Shown: positions 17,474 through 27,032, counted from the first letter of the stretch. The stretch is DNA of 64,000 nucleotides from Cellulophaga sp. HaHaR_3_176 (GCF_019021925.1 NZ_CP058990.1:3002001-3066000); one strand, 5' to 3'. Notes: generated by a model not told the origin, from the letters alone. Numbers and translations are program-made.

Positions 17474-17503
17474 ATAATTTGTAGTTATATTCTTACAAAT
17501 TAT
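17474..17503. repeat. Inverted repeat upstream of the STAS/SEC14-like gene
   Basis: ATAATTTGTA and TACAAATTAT form a perfect 10-bp inverted repeat with a 10-base spacer, 12 bases before the TTG start at 17516. It could be an operator or a leader hairpin. It contains no G/C core and has no T-tract, so it is not a terminator. Confidence 0.4.
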
Positions 17504-17515
17504 AAATCAAATCGT

Positions 17516-17941
17516 TTGAATAGCTTAAAAACTTCAAAATATTACAGCGAAATAATAACAGAATTAAATTATCCTTTCGGGGATTATTATTTATTTGATG
17601 GTTTTATTGTGGCCGAAATTGAAGAAGGAATCATTTATACTTGGGAAAATCAAGGAGAGATGATTACAACCGAAATTGCTAATTTGTATGACAATAATGG
17701 AGGAAAACTTATTTATATTACAAATCGGATAAACACATATTCTGTTAAACCCGCAGATTGGATTCGTTTTTATAAAATGAAATATAATCTTTTAGGATAC
17801 GCTATTGTTAGCTATTCAGAAAAAGGGTGGAAAAATGCTATTTTAGAAAAAATATTTACAAAAAATAAGATTGAAAGATTTAATTCATTAGACAATGCAA
17901 TTGAATGGGCTAAAGAAAAAATATCAAAAGAATCTGCCTAA
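17516..17941 (+). CDS. STAS/SEC14-like small protein
   Basis: A cytosolic protein of 141 residues. KLIYITNRINTYSVKPADWI, LLGYAIVSYSEKGWKNAILE and the closing FNSLDNAIEWAKEKI resemble Bacteroidetes proteins annotated as STAS/SEC14 domain. Function is unknown. The start codon is TTG; the first in-frame ATG is 47 codons inside and would remove half of the fold. It shares a bidirectional terminator with the alpha-2-macroglobulin gene. Confidence 0.7.
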   Translation: MNSLKTSKYYSEIITELNYPFGDYYLFDGFIVAEIEEGIIYTWENQGEMITTEIANLYDNNGGKLIYITNRINTYSVKPADWIRFYKMKYNLLGYAIVSYSEKGWKNAILEKIFTKNKIERFNSLDNAIEWAKEKISKESA

Positions 17942-17961
17942 CAAATAATTAAACTAAAAAA

Positions 17962-17993
17962 AGCCAAACTTTATTTTCGTATAAAGTTTGGCT
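17962..17993. terminator. Bidirectional terminator
   Basis: A perfect 13-bp stem, AGCCAAACTTTAT / ATAAAGTTTGGCT, with loop TTTCGT, flanked by an A-tract on the left and a T-tract on the right. It serves both the plus-strand gene ending at 17941 and the minus-strand gene ending at 18017. Confidence 0.9.
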
Positions 17994-18016
17994 TTTTTTT
18001 AGTGCTAAATGTTTTT

Positions 18017-21000
18017 CTATTGGCTTACTTTAACCCATTGGCCTTTAGTTCTAGCTATATAATCATTATCATACATAGCTTCTACTTGAACACCTGGCAA
18101 GTAATATGTACCTAAATAAGATGCATTTAATAAAATTCTAAATGTTTTAGTTTCGTTTTTCTTCATATCAAAATAGAAGCTCGCACGATCATCACGCAAA
18201 TCTGTATAAGTTACATCATTCTGTGCAAAGTCACCAAAATCAGTAAATCTAGTATTTACAATTTCCCAACCACTAGGAAAAATCTCTGTTAATGCCATGT
18301 TTTTAATCGCATTACCAGTCGTATTTGTAATAGAAACCTCAGCAATAAAATCTGTTCCTTGTGTAATAGTTGCCACATCTAACAATGAGCCGTCTCTACT
18401 TTTAAATTTTGATTGAACTGAAAGGTTACGCTGTATAGCCTTCTCTTCTCCTACAGGTAAAATTCCATTATTAATTACACTCACATATAAAATATTACCA
18501 TCTAGGTTTTTCAACTCAATAGTATTCGTTCCTTTTTTCACGACAACTGGTCTGTTTGCTAATGTTTTAGGACTACTTAGACTTTCTGACTTTCCATTAA
18601 CTGTATAAGATGCTTTTACGCCTTTACCACCAACCATGTCTGCAAATTTACCCATAGCAAGTAAAGAATATGACGTGCTTTGTGTACTCATCCATTGCTT
18701 TTCCTTTAATCTTGATGCTATAGTTTTTGCTAACTCTCGAGCTTTTACTTTATCTTTTAATATAATATAAGTTTCTAAAGCCATTGCTCTATTTCTATCA
18801 GATGAGCCATAAGTACTATAATTATACTTGTACCCTTCAAAGTCTATTTTAGTTGTATTTAAAATTTCTTTAGCAACACTAGCCTGCCCTACTAAACCAT
18901 AAGCCGCTGCTAATCTAAATTTAGCTTCGTTTGATAGTACTTTTGTTTCACGTAATCGGTTCATTGATGCTACATCAGCATTACCAGAGAGTGCTAAAGT
19001 ATACAAACGATATGCCTGTGCTAAATCTGAATTACTAGAACCCGACCTCCATTGCTTTGATACGTTTTGTTGATATTTAACCCATGACGATTTGAAACCG
19101 ATAGGCAGCACATATCCTTTTTTCTCTGCCTCTATCAAAAAATGACCTGCGTATGTTGTACCCCAATCGTCAGTAGAACTTAAACCTGGCCAGTATGAAA
19201 ATCCGCCGTTTGGCTTTTGAAAGCCTCCTAAACGCTTAATTGCACGTTCTATATTTTTTTGAGTTTCACTTTTCTTAGCAGATGTTAAATCAAAAATATC
19301 ATTCAAATACAACTGCGGAAATGCTGCAGATGTCGTTTGTTCTACACAACCATGAGGATACCTAATTAAATATTTCATTCTACCGTTAAAACTCATCGGA
19401 GGTAGTGTTGAAAACTCTATTTGAGCAGTATTACTGCCTTTAATACCAAAGGTTTCTAAACTCACAGTTTGACTGCTATTTGCCTCTAATACAAGGTCAT
19501 TAATTTCTGATGTTAACGGATTTGGATTTACAACATCTATAGGTATTTCAAAAGATGCTTTTTCTCCTCCTCCAGATGCTTCTACAATTACTTTTCCGAT
19601 ACCTTTAAATTCAGATACATCTAAATTAAAATACACCATTTTTTCATCTGGTTGATCGAAAGCTATAGTTTGCGACGATTCGCCAGAAACTGTAAACGCA
19701 TCATCTTTTTTAATTTTTATGGTTACATTTTTAACCTTTTTTTCCATCGCAAAAACAGTTACTGGTAAAGTAACCTTTTCACCAGGCGTGATTTTACGAG
19801 GTAACGAAGCTAAAATCATTAAAGGTTTACGAACAGGAGTTGTTTTTTCTGAAAATCCATATGCTTCCTCATTTTGATTACTAGCAATAACCATTGTTCT
19901 TACCGAACCTACATATTTAGGAATTTTAAGTTTATGTGTTTTAGACTCTCCCTTTTTTAGACTATATGGTCCTAAATGAAGTACCATTGGTTCAAATCTG
20001 TTTGCTTTTTTATTTTTAGCTCCTGCTAACTCATCATCACCACCAATAGCAAAAACCTGGTCAATTCTACCTCCAAAAGCGCCAATAACATCATCAAAAA
20101 TATCCCAACTTTTTACACCTAGAGCTTCTTTCGCATAAAAAGTACTCCAAGCATCTGGTGTTTTAAATCGAGTTAAATCTAAAAGTCCTTCATCAATAAT
20201 AGCAATAGTATAGGTCATTGCTTTATTATTCTTTTCATCAACTTTTACTGTAATGCTTTCTTCTGGACGTAAAACATCTGGCATTGAAATTTGTGGTTCT
20301 AAACGTGTATTTGGGTTTTCGACATTAACACCTACAACACCATACATACGTATTGGAGAGTCGTTTAACGTAGATGCATGCGGTTGTAATGACGCAATAT
20401 TTATATAGATGTTTGGTGTATATAATTTTGTAATTGGCAATTCAAATTTCGTTTCACCTTTAGTAGTTTCTACCCATAAAGATTCTAAAACCTCACTACC
20501 ATTTTCTACGGTTACAAGTGCTCTTCCTCCTTCTGAACTTGGGAAAGTTACAATAGCCTTATCACCAACGTTATAATTTTCTTTATCTGTAGAGAACAAT
20601 AACATTGTAGCTGCAGATGGATCATTTTTTTGTGATTTACCTGCCCAACCTGGCCAATCAATATAAACTGTTTTACCTGTTGCATGACCTCCGTTTTCGT
20701 CTTCAACTCTAACTAAATACCTACCCCAATCAGGATATTTTAACTCAAACTCAAAAGTACCTTTACCGTTTGTAGCTGTACTAATTGTTTCATCAAAAAC
20801 TTTCTCATGGTACTCACTGCTGCTATATGATGATAAATTGTCTGCAGAATTATCCCACCACCATCTCCAACTTACTTTATGTATGGATACTTTTAAGTTT
20901 TTAGTAGCTTTTGGTTTTCCATCTTCATCAACAGTAACAACTTCAAATTTGTGTTTTATATCTGTTAATAACATTCCCCTATTCTTGTCTCCTTTTGGCA

Positions 21001-23536
21001 CATTTAAACCCACATAAGTAGTGTAAGGAGAGTATGGTTTAGTAAATACATCGGTACTAAAATCTCCTCCATTTTCGTAAACTTTAGTTACAAATGCCGC
21101 ATTTAGCATTCCAGGAGCATTCCCATCTAACTGAGGGTTGATGCTAAAACTAGCTTTTCCATCTGCATCTATTTTTCCATCAAAAACAACTTGATCTTCT
21201 ACTGAAAATTTACGCGTTGGATCATCAAACACATAGCCTGGAAAAGTTTTAAAAGCCGTTACCGTTGCATTGAATTTAGCAGAAATATCTGTATTTAAAT
21301 TTTTAGCTATTGCACCATGTAGCCACTTCACTTCCATACTACCCTTAATAGGTTGGGAACCTTTTAAAATAGTTTTACCAAAGTCGCTTTTAATTTTTAA
21401 TCTATTAGGCTTAATCGTTTCTATTTTGATTGTTTTAGTAAATGATGCCCCACCTACTGATACTTTTGCTAACCAATTACCTGTTGGTGCATTCTCATCT
21501 GTTTTTAAGTTAAAATGATAAAAATTATTTAATCCGTTTGTTTTTACTTCTCTATGAATCACTTTATTATAAGGATTCATCAGTTCTAATTTTACAGGAT
21601 GATTTGCTGGTAATTTATTTGCATTATCATTTAACATGAATGATAAATAAATTTTGTCTCCTGGTCTCCAAACTCCTCTTTCTCCAAAAATAAAACCTTT
21701 AATTCCCTTTTGTAATTGCACTCCAGAAACATCAAACTTACTTACTGATAATACATTACCATCGTTAAGTTTTACATATGTTTTTTCTCCGTTTTTTTCG
21801 GCAACTGCAAAAAACGCTTGGTTGTTTTTTGCATCATACATAGATGTGCCATCTGCTTCAGTAGTTACCGTACCAACAACTTGTTGTTGGTAATTATAGA
21901 AAGTTACATTTACCCCTCCAATTGGTTGTGTACTAATAATATCGCTTACCGCTATAAAGTAGCTTTTATTAACGCCCTTTTTTATAGTAACACCAATATC
22001 AGAAGCTAATATGTTTATGTTTACTTTTTTATCATGATAATATGATGTGCTACAAGGGTTATCTCTTTCATCCCAATCGTAATTATAATAATAGTCATCA
22101 TAATACTCTTCAACACCATCCCAAGAGCTATCTTCAGTTTCTTCATCGTAATTATCAACATCTTCAGTTTCGGTTTCGAAATTTGTCGATTGACATTTAT
22201 ATAAACTATATGCTGGTTTAAAAGAAAACTCTACTCTATAAATGGCTCCTTTTTCAGGTGTTATAATTGATTTTAAGTCTAAAGCATGTGCCGACCATTT
22301 TCCATTATTTACAGATAAACTATTTTGCAACTCTAACCTTTTAGTAGCAACTGGTCTTGCTACGCTTTTTAAATTAGAGCTTCCGTTTAAGTCGTTATAT
22401 TGAAGAAATTGCAAAATATTACTTTCGTAAATACGCAAAACACTTACGTCTACATATTTTAAGTTTACGGCTTCAAAATTTATTTTCAGATTCGTAGACG
22501 ATGGTAAAATTGTACCATTTGAAAGTAACCTAACTTGTGGTTTAATTTCTTCGAAAGCAATACGCTCTTCAAATTTATTTTTTAACTTAAAGCCATCAAT
22601 ACTTTCAATTCCGTTAAACACTTCTAATAAAATAGATCCAACATTATCTGATGATGGATAAACTTTTAAAGTATTACCATTTACCCCATATTTTAAACTA
22701 TTATTGCCTTCTAAAACAACAAGCCCTTTAAAATTTTGACCTTTTTTTAATGGATCTGAAAAATTAACAAGAACAACAGGTCTATCTGATCGCTCAACAG
22801 TTACACTTAGTACTGTAAAGTTATTTTTACCTGGAATTATTATTTTGTTATTTCCAGAGCTATTTATATCGTGCTTTGAACCATCCCAAGAAACTTCTAA
22901 CTCCGTATCATTTTCAGAACGCACTATATTATCAATTTTAAATTGAAATACAGTTCCTTCTTTAACTGCATCATCGAACTTTACTTGTATATTTTTTCCG
23001 TTATTTTTTACTGTAATAAAATCTTTCACATCTTCTAACGAAAGAATATCCGCACTACGAAGTTGCCCTTCTAAGTACTGTTTGTCTTTTGATGACGATT
23101 GCAATTCGTTTGTATAAATATTAAATTTTTGTTCTATTGTTTTTACTAAAAAACTAAACTCTTGAAAATCTTCAGGAAGATTTTTAATAAGCTTATCCAA
23201 CCTCAAGTTTAAAGTATATTCTGTATTTTGTTTTAGTTTGTTTTTCGGAATAAATGAAATAGTACGATTATCTAAAACAATAACTTTACCCTCAACTTTT
23301 GGTGAAATTGTAAATAAATCATTATCTAATTCGTCACCTGTGTTCCAAGAATCAATTGGTGTTTTTAAAACTACACGAACATCGCTTGTTGAAGAAATAA
23401 TACCATGTGTAACCTCTGTAACATAGTCTTGATACTGGTTAAGATTATTTAACTGATCTTCAGTAGTGTTAGATTTTTCTTTACATCCAAAAATAAATAA
23501 GATGAAAAGTACTAAATAAATATTTTTGAATTTCAT
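18017..23536 (-). CDS. Bacterial alpha-2-macroglobulin family lipoprotein
   Basis: A protein of 1839 residues with an SPII signal (FILFIFGC). Macroglobulin MG-type beta domains run through the N-terminal 1200 residues, then a bait-like region, the helical thioester domain and a C-terminal receptor-like domain. The thioester motif is intact: HGCVEQTT, Cys1397 to Gln1400. GERGVWRPGDKIYLSFMLND is the conserved MG segment. Such proteins trap attacking proteases in the periplasm and are paired with PbpC, which repairs the wall; pbpC is at 13711 on the same strand. A Tyr/Asp/Glu-rich insert lies near residues 445-495. Confidence 0.95.
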   Translation of the reverse strand: MKFKNIYLVLFILFIFGCKEKSNTTEDQLNNLNQYQDYVTEVTHGIISSTSDVRVVLKTPIDSWNTGDELDNDLFTISPKVEGKVIVLDNRTISFIPKNKLKQNTEYTLNLRLDKLIKNLPEDFQEFSFLVKTIEQKFNIYTNELQSSSKDKQYLEGQLRSADILSLEDVKDFITVKNNGKNIQVKFDDAVKEGTVFQFKIDNIVRSENDTELEVSWDGSKHDINSSGNNKIIIPGKNNFTVLSVTVERSDRPVVLVNFSDPLKKGQNFKGLVVLEGNNSLKYGVNGNTLKVYPSSDNVGSILLEVFNGIESIDGFKLKNKFEERIAFEEIKPQVRLLSNGTILPSSTNLKINFEAVNLKYVDVSVLRIYESNILQFLQYNDLNGSSNLKSVARPVATKRLELQNSLSVNNGKWSAHALDLKSIITPEKGAIYRVEFSFKPAYSLYKCQSTNFETETEDVDNYDEETEDSSWDGVEEYYDDYYYNYDWDERDNPCSTSYYHDKKVNINILASDIGVTIKKGVNKSYFIAVSDIISTQPIGGVNVTFYNYQQQVVGTVTTEADGTSMYDAKNNQAFFAVAEKNGEKTYVKLNDGNVLSVSKFDVSGVQLQKGIKGFIFGERGVWRPGDKIYLSFMLNDNANKLPANHPVKLELMNPYNKVIHREVKTNGLNNFYHFNLKTDENAPTGNWLAKVSVGGASFTKTIKIETIKPNRLKIKSDFGKTILKGSQPIKGSMEVKWLHGAIAKNLNTDISAKFNATVTAFKTFPGYVFDDPTRKFSVEDQVVFDGKIDADGKASFSINPQLDGNAPGMLNAAFVTKVYENGGDFSTDVFTKPYSPYTTYVGLNVPKGDKNRGMLLTDIKHKFEVVTVDEDGKPKATKNLKVSIHKVSWRWWWDNSADNLSSYSSSEYHEKVFDETISTATNGKGTFEFELKYPDWGRYLVRVEDENGGHATGKTVYIDWPGWAGKSQKNDPSAATMLLFSTDKENYNVGDKAIVTFPSSEGGRALVTVENGSEVLESLWVETTKGETKFELPITKLYTPNIYINIASLQPHASTLNDSPIRMYGVVGVNVENPNTRLEPQISMPDVLRPEESITVKVDEKNNKAMTYTIAIIDEGLLDLTRFKTPDAWSTFYAKEALGVKSWDIFDDVIGAFGGRIDQVFAIGGDDELAGAKNKKANRFEPMVLHLGPYSLKKGESKTHKLKIPKYVGSVRTMVIASNQNEEAYGFSEKTTPVRKPLMILASLPRKITPGEKVTLPVTVFAMEKKVKNVTIKIKKDDAFTVSGESSQTIAFDQPDEKMVYFNLDVSEFKGIGKVIVEASGGGEKASFEIPIDVVNPNPLTSEINDLVLEANSSQTVSLETFGIKGSNTAQIEFSTLPPMSFNGRMKYLIRYPHGCVEQTTSAAFPQLYLNDIFDLTSAKKSETQKNIERAIKRLGGFQKPNGGFSYWPGLSSTDDWGTTYAGHFLIEAEKKGYVLPIGFKSSWVKYQQNVSKQWRSGSSNSDLAQAYRLYTLALSGNADVASMNRLRETKVLSNEAKFRLAAAYGLVGQASVAKEILNTTKIDFEGYKYNYSTYGSSDRNRAMALETYIILKDKVKARELAKTIASRLKEKQWMSTQSTSYSLLAMGKFADMVGGKGVKASYTVNGKSESLSSPKTLANRPVVVKKGTNTIELKNLDGNILYVSVINNGILPVGEEKAIQRNLSVQSKFKSRDGSLLDVATITQGTDFIAEVSITNTTGNAIKNMALTEIFPSGWEIVNTRFTDFGDFAQNDVTYTDLRDDRASFYFDMKKNETKTFRILLNASYLGTYYLPGVQVEAMYDNDYIARTKGQWVKVSQ

Positions 23537-23856
23537 AAAGTGGTTTTTATGTCGTAAAAATAAAAGGTTATTGGCTCTAGTTACTAACTGAAAACAGTGA
23601 AATATATTTTATATGCTTTTAGTAATTCCTTTTTATTAATTGAATATTTAATTAATGAAGCAAAACAAACTAAAGGTAATCATTGAACGTAAGGTTATGA
23701 TTACATAAATAAAAAAGAATCTGTATTTCATCGAAAAAGTAAAAAAGCTTATGCTTTTCTAAAAAAAAAGCTCAATCTTTCGAAACTGATTTACGAGAAT
23801 CAAGAGAACACGAAAACCCCATTTTCTACTCTTTCCTGCTTACAAATAAGACAATT
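23537..23856. other. Intergenic region, 320 bp, no gene seen
   Basis: The region lies between two divergent genes and should carry both promoters. I find no exact TAnnTTTG box; TATATTTC on the minus strand near 23602 is a one-mismatch candidate for the alpha-2-macroglobulin gene. A weak AT-rich hairpin (AAAAGC/GCTTTT) lies at 23744-23759. The longest ATG frame on the plus strand has only 17 codons. Confidence 0.5.
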
Positions 23857-24333
23857 ATGAAAATGAGATTGCATTATGCATTCTTGGTTTTATTTGTATT
23901 TCTAGTTAGTTCTTGTGGCGAAGAATCTTTAGATAATACTTATATAATAGAATCTGAGAATGCTATTACAGTAGAAAAAGAATTATTAGAGATTATTAAT
24001 AATCACAGGCTATCAATAGATCACAACCCTTTTATATATAGCACCGTAGCATATAAGCACGCAAACTTGCATACTGACTATATGATATCAAAAGGAGATA
24101 TTAATCATGATAATTTTAGCACAAGAGCTTCAAATGTTTCTGCAGAAGTAGATGCTATTGAAGTTTCTGAAAATGTTGCAAAAAATTATAAAACGGCAAG
24201 AATAGCTTTTGAAAACTGGCTTAAAAGCACAACACACAGAAAATCAATAGAAGGAAATTATACTCATACAGCTATAAGCGTTAAAAAAGACAACAATGGC
24301 GAATTTTATTTTACTGAGTTATTTTATAAATAA
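23857..24333 (+). CDS. CAP (SCP/PR-1) domain lipoprotein
   Basis: A lipoprotein of 158 residues (VFLVSSC, lipidated Cys near residue 20) with a CAP domain. Typical motifs: ELLEIINNHR, the His-containing INHDNFSTRAS, VSENVAKNY, and FENWLKSTTHRKSIEGNYTH. The CAP cleft histidines (HANLHTDYM, HDNF, THR) are present. Bacterial CAP lipoproteins are surface or periplasmic; activity is unknown. It ends in a hairpin terminator at 24362-24403. Confidence 0.88.
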   Translation: MKMRLHYAFLVLFVFLVSSCGEESLDNTYIIESENAITVEKELLEIINNHRLSIDHNPFIYSTVAYKHANLHTDYMISKGDINHDNFSTRASNVSAEVDAIEVSENVAKNYKTARIAFENWLKSTTHRKSIEGNYTHTAISVKKDNNGEFYFTELFYK

Positions 24334-24361
24334 CTTCTATTTTAAATAAGCATACATATAT

Positions 24362-24403
24362 AAACCAACAAGCTTATTACTTTATATTAACGCTTGTTGG
24401 TTT
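24362..24403 (+). terminator. Terminator of the CAP lipoprotein gene
   Basis: AAACCAACAAGC and GCTTGTTGGTTT form a perfect 12-bp stem with an 18-base loop, followed by T residues. Confidence 0.75.
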
Positions 24404-24444
24404 TTAAAGATTTTGTCAATAGTTTTTTTTAACTTTCGTAAAAA

Positions 24445-24984
24445 ATGGCAATAGCACCTCCTTTCAATCTTAATAAGTGGATATCTGAAAATAGAGACAC
24501 CCTAAAACCTCCTGTAGGAAATAAAAATCTATATAAAGACGCTGGAGATTATATTGTAATGGTTGTTGCAGGACCAAATGCACGAAAAGATTATCATTAC
24601 AATGAAACAGAGGAATTATTTTATCAATTAGAAGGTAATATCGAAGTACATATACAAGAAGATGGTATAAAAAAAACGATGCTATTAGGCCCTGGAGACA
24701 TGTATTTACACCCTGCAAAAATACCACACTCGCCAGTGCGTCATGAGAATTCTATCGGTCTGGTGATCGAGCGAAAAAGAAACCATATGAATATAGATGA
24801 TGGTCTTTTATGGTTCTGTGACAATTGCAATCACAAACTATATGAAGCCTATTTTACTCTTAATGATATTGAAAAAGATTTTTTAGGGCACTTTAAGCAT
24901 TTTTATAGCTCTAAAGAATTAAGAACTTGTGACAATTGTGATACAGTAATGCCTGTTGACCAACGTTTTATCTCTAAAGAATAA
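24445..24984 (+). CDS. nbaC: 3-hydroxyanthranilate 3,4-dioxygenase
   Basis: A cupin dioxygenase of 179 residues that opens 3-hydroxyanthranilate to 2-amino-3-carboxymuconate semialdehyde, the precursor of quinolinate (NAD synthesis) or of tryptophan breakdown products. Iron ligands fall at the family positions: His51 and Glu57 in DYHYNETEELF, His95 in AKIPHSP. Two CDNC motifs at the C-terminus form the rubredoxin-like metal site of bacterial forms. A DUF1304 gene follows after 2 bases and an ALDH7 gene after that. No other kynurenine-pathway gene is in the window. Confidence 0.93.
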   Translation: MAIAPPFNLNKWISENRDTLKPPVGNKNLYKDAGDYIVMVVAGPNARKDYHYNETEELFYQLEGNIEVHIQEDGIKKTMLLGPGDMYLHPAKIPHSPVRHENSIGLVIERKRNHMNIDDGLLWFCDNCNHKLYEAYFTLNDIEKDFLGHFKHFYSSKELRTCDNCDTVMPVDQRFISKE

Positions 24985-24986
24985 TT

Positions 24987-25349
24987 ATGAATATAGCGCT
25001 GAAAGTAGTAATCGCATTTGTAGCCTTTTTCCATTTGTATATAATGTGGTTCGAAATGTTTGCCTGGACAACAAAAGGTCCAAAAGTTTTTAGCAAATTC
25101 CCAAAAGACCTATTTACACCAACTAAAGCAATGGCTGCAAACCAAGGTTTGTATAATGGCTTTTTAGCTGCTGGTTTAATTTGGACATTCTTTATATCAA
25201 ACATGGAGTGGAAAAATAATATTTCTTTATTTTTTTTAACATGTGTAGTAATAGCAGGTGTTTACGGCTCATTTACAGCCGATAAAAAAATATTCTTCCT
25301 TCAAGGATTACCCGCTTTAATAGGTATAATATTGATATTTATTCAATAA
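24987..25349 (+). CDS. DUF1304 family membrane protein
   Basis: An integral membrane protein of 120 residues with four hydrophobic segments. ALKVVIAFVAFFHLYIMWFE, the middle AMAANQGLYNGFLAAGLIW and GVYGSFTADKKIFFLQGLPA are the DUF1304 hallmarks. Function is unknown. It begins 2 bases after the 3-hydroxyanthranilate dioxygenase stop, so the two are probably cotranscribed. Confidence 0.85.
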   Translation: MNIALKVVIAFVAFFHLYIMWFEMFAWTTKGPKVFSKFPKDLFTPTKAMAANQGLYNGFLAAGLIWTFFISNMEWKNNISLFFLTCVVIAGVYGSFTADKKIFFLQGLPALIGIILIFIQ

Positions 25350-25383
25350 TTTATATCACTTTAAAAAGCGAATTAATACACTT

Positions 25384-25391
25384 TATATTTG
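25384..25391 (+). promoter_or_regulatory. -7 promoter box of the ALDH7 gene
   Basis: TATATTTG matches TAnnTTTG, 45 bases before the ATG at 25437. It shows the aldehyde dehydrogenase can be transcribed apart from the dioxygenase. Confidence 0.5.
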
Positions 25392-25436
25392 TAACTTTGA
25401 TAAAAATGTAACAAAAAATCAAAAAAAAGTTATAAA

Positions 25437-26990
25437 ATGTCAAACATAGCAAAAGATTTCGGTATTAAAGAAGCCCTAAAAACTTTGGGTGTAAATGAAA
25501 TAAACAGTGGTACATCTACTGGATCTAAAACTTTTGGTTCTGGTAATGAAATTTCATCTTTTTCACCTGTAGATGGGCAACTAATCGCAAAAGTATCTAC
25601 AACTACAAAAGCAGATTATGACAAAGTAATGACTACTGCAACTTCAGCTTTTAAAACTTGGAGAACAATGCCTGCCCCTTTACGTGGTGAGATAGTTCGT
25701 CAATTTGGAGATAAATTACGTGAGAAAAAAGAAGCCTTAGGGAAATTAGTTTCTTATGAAATGGGAAAATCTTACCAAGAAGGTTTAGGCGAGGTTCAAG
25801 AAATGATTGACATCTGTGATTTTGCTGTAGGTTTATCAAGACAATTACATGGTTTAACAATGCACTCTGAACGCCCAGGTCACAGAATGTACGAACAATA
25901 CCACTCATTAGGAGTAGTAGGTATTATATCTGCTTTTAACTTTCCTGTTGCTGTTTGGGCTTGGAATACTGCATTAGCTTGGATTTGTGGTGATGTATGT
26001 GTCTGGAAACCATCTGAAAAAACACCAATTTGCGGTATTGCTTGTCAGAATATAGCTGCTGAAGTTTTTGCGGCAAACGATTTACCTGAAGGTATTTGTA
26101 ATTTAATTAATGGCGATTATAATGTGGGTGAAATGATGACCACAGATAATAGAATTCCATTAGTTTCTGCTACAGGATCAACAAGAATGGGTAAAATTGT
26201 TGCACAAACTGTTGCTGGTAGACTTGGAAAAACTCTTTTAGAATTAGGTGGCAATAATGCTATTATCGTTACACCTGATGCTGATATTAAAATGACGGTT
26301 ATCGGAGCTGTCTTCGGAGCAGTTGGTACTGCAGGACAACGTTGTACATCTACACGCAGGTTAATTATACACGAATCTATGTATGATAAGGTTAAAGACG
26401 CTGTAGTAGCTGCTTATGGACAATTACGCATAGGTAACCCATTAGATGAAAATAATCATGTAGGTCCTATTATTGATAAAGATGCTGTAGCAATGTACAC
26501 AGCTGCATTAGAAAAAGTTGTGGTTGAAGGTGGTAATATTATTGTTGAAGGCGGCGTACTAGAAGGTAATGGTTACGAAAGTGGTTGTTATGTAAAACCT
26601 GCTATTGCTGAAGCTGATAATTCTTTTGAAATTGTACAGCATGAAACATTTGCTCCTATCTTATATTTATTAAAATATTCTGGAGATGTGAACAGTGCTT
26701 TAGAAGTACAAAATGGTGTAGCACAAGGTCTTTCTTCTGCTATTATGACTAATAACTTACGTGAGGCCGAAGCTTTTTTATCTGTTAACGGATCAGATTG
26801 TGGTATTGCTAATGTAAACATCGGTACTTCAGGAGCTGAAATTGGTGGCGCCTTTGGAGGTGAAAAAGAAACAGGAGGCGGAAGAGAATCTGGTTCAGAT
26901 GCTTGGAAAGTTTACATGAGAAGACAAACAAATACAATAAATTACACTACAGAATTGCCATTAGCACAAGGCATAAAATTCGATTTATAA
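25437..26990 (+). CDS. Aldehyde dehydrogenase, ALDH7 (antiquitin) family
   Basis: An NAD(P)-dependent dehydrogenase of 517 residues. Seen: GIISAFNFPVAVWAWNTALA, the catalytic glutamate in TLLELGGNNA, the catalytic cysteine in TAGQRCTSTRR (Cys303), and the ALDH7-specific C-terminal segment EKETGGGRESGSDAWKVYMR. ALDH7 enzymes oxidise alpha-aminoadipate semialdehyde / piperideine-6-carboxylate in lysine breakdown. Its place after the 3-hydroxyanthranilate dioxygenase could instead point to a muconate semialdehyde, but the family motif favours lysine metabolism. Confidence 0.9.
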   Translation: MSNIAKDFGIKEALKTLGVNEINSGTSTGSKTFGSGNEISSFSPVDGQLIAKVSTTTKADYDKVMTTATSAFKTWRTMPAPLRGEIVRQFGDKLREKKEALGKLVSYEMGKSYQEGLGEVQEMIDICDFAVGLSRQLHGLTMHSERPGHRMYEQYHSLGVVGIISAFNFPVAVWAWNTALAWICGDVCVWKPSEKTPICGIACQNIAAEVFAANDLPEGICNLINGDYNVGEMMTTDNRIPLVSATGSTRMGKIVAQTVAGRLGKTLLELGGNNAIIVTPDADIKMTVIGAVFGAVGTAGQRCTSTRRLIIHESMYDKVKDAVVAAYGQLRIGNPLDENNHVGPIIDKDAVAMYTAALEKVVVEGGNIIVEGGVLEGNGYESGCYVKPAIAEADNSFEIVQHETFAPILYLLKYSGDVNSALEVQNGVAQGLSSAIMTNNLREAEAFLSVNGSDCGIANVNIGTSGAEIGGAFGGEKETGGGRESGSDAWKVYMRRQTNTINYTTELPLAQGIKFDL

Positions 26991-27032
26991 AAAAACCCAG
27001 CATTAGTTTAAACATTCCAATGCGGGTTTTTT
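26991..27032 (+). terminator. Terminator of the ALDH7 gene
   Basis: AAAAACCC-A-GCATT pairs with AATGC-GGGTTTTT around a 14-base loop and ends in a T-tract. It starts at the stop codon. Confidence 0.8.

Noticed and set aside
23744..23759. Hairpin AAAAGC/GCTTTT as a terminator
   Set aside because: The stem is weak, is not followed by a T-tract on the plus strand, and lies between divergent genes.
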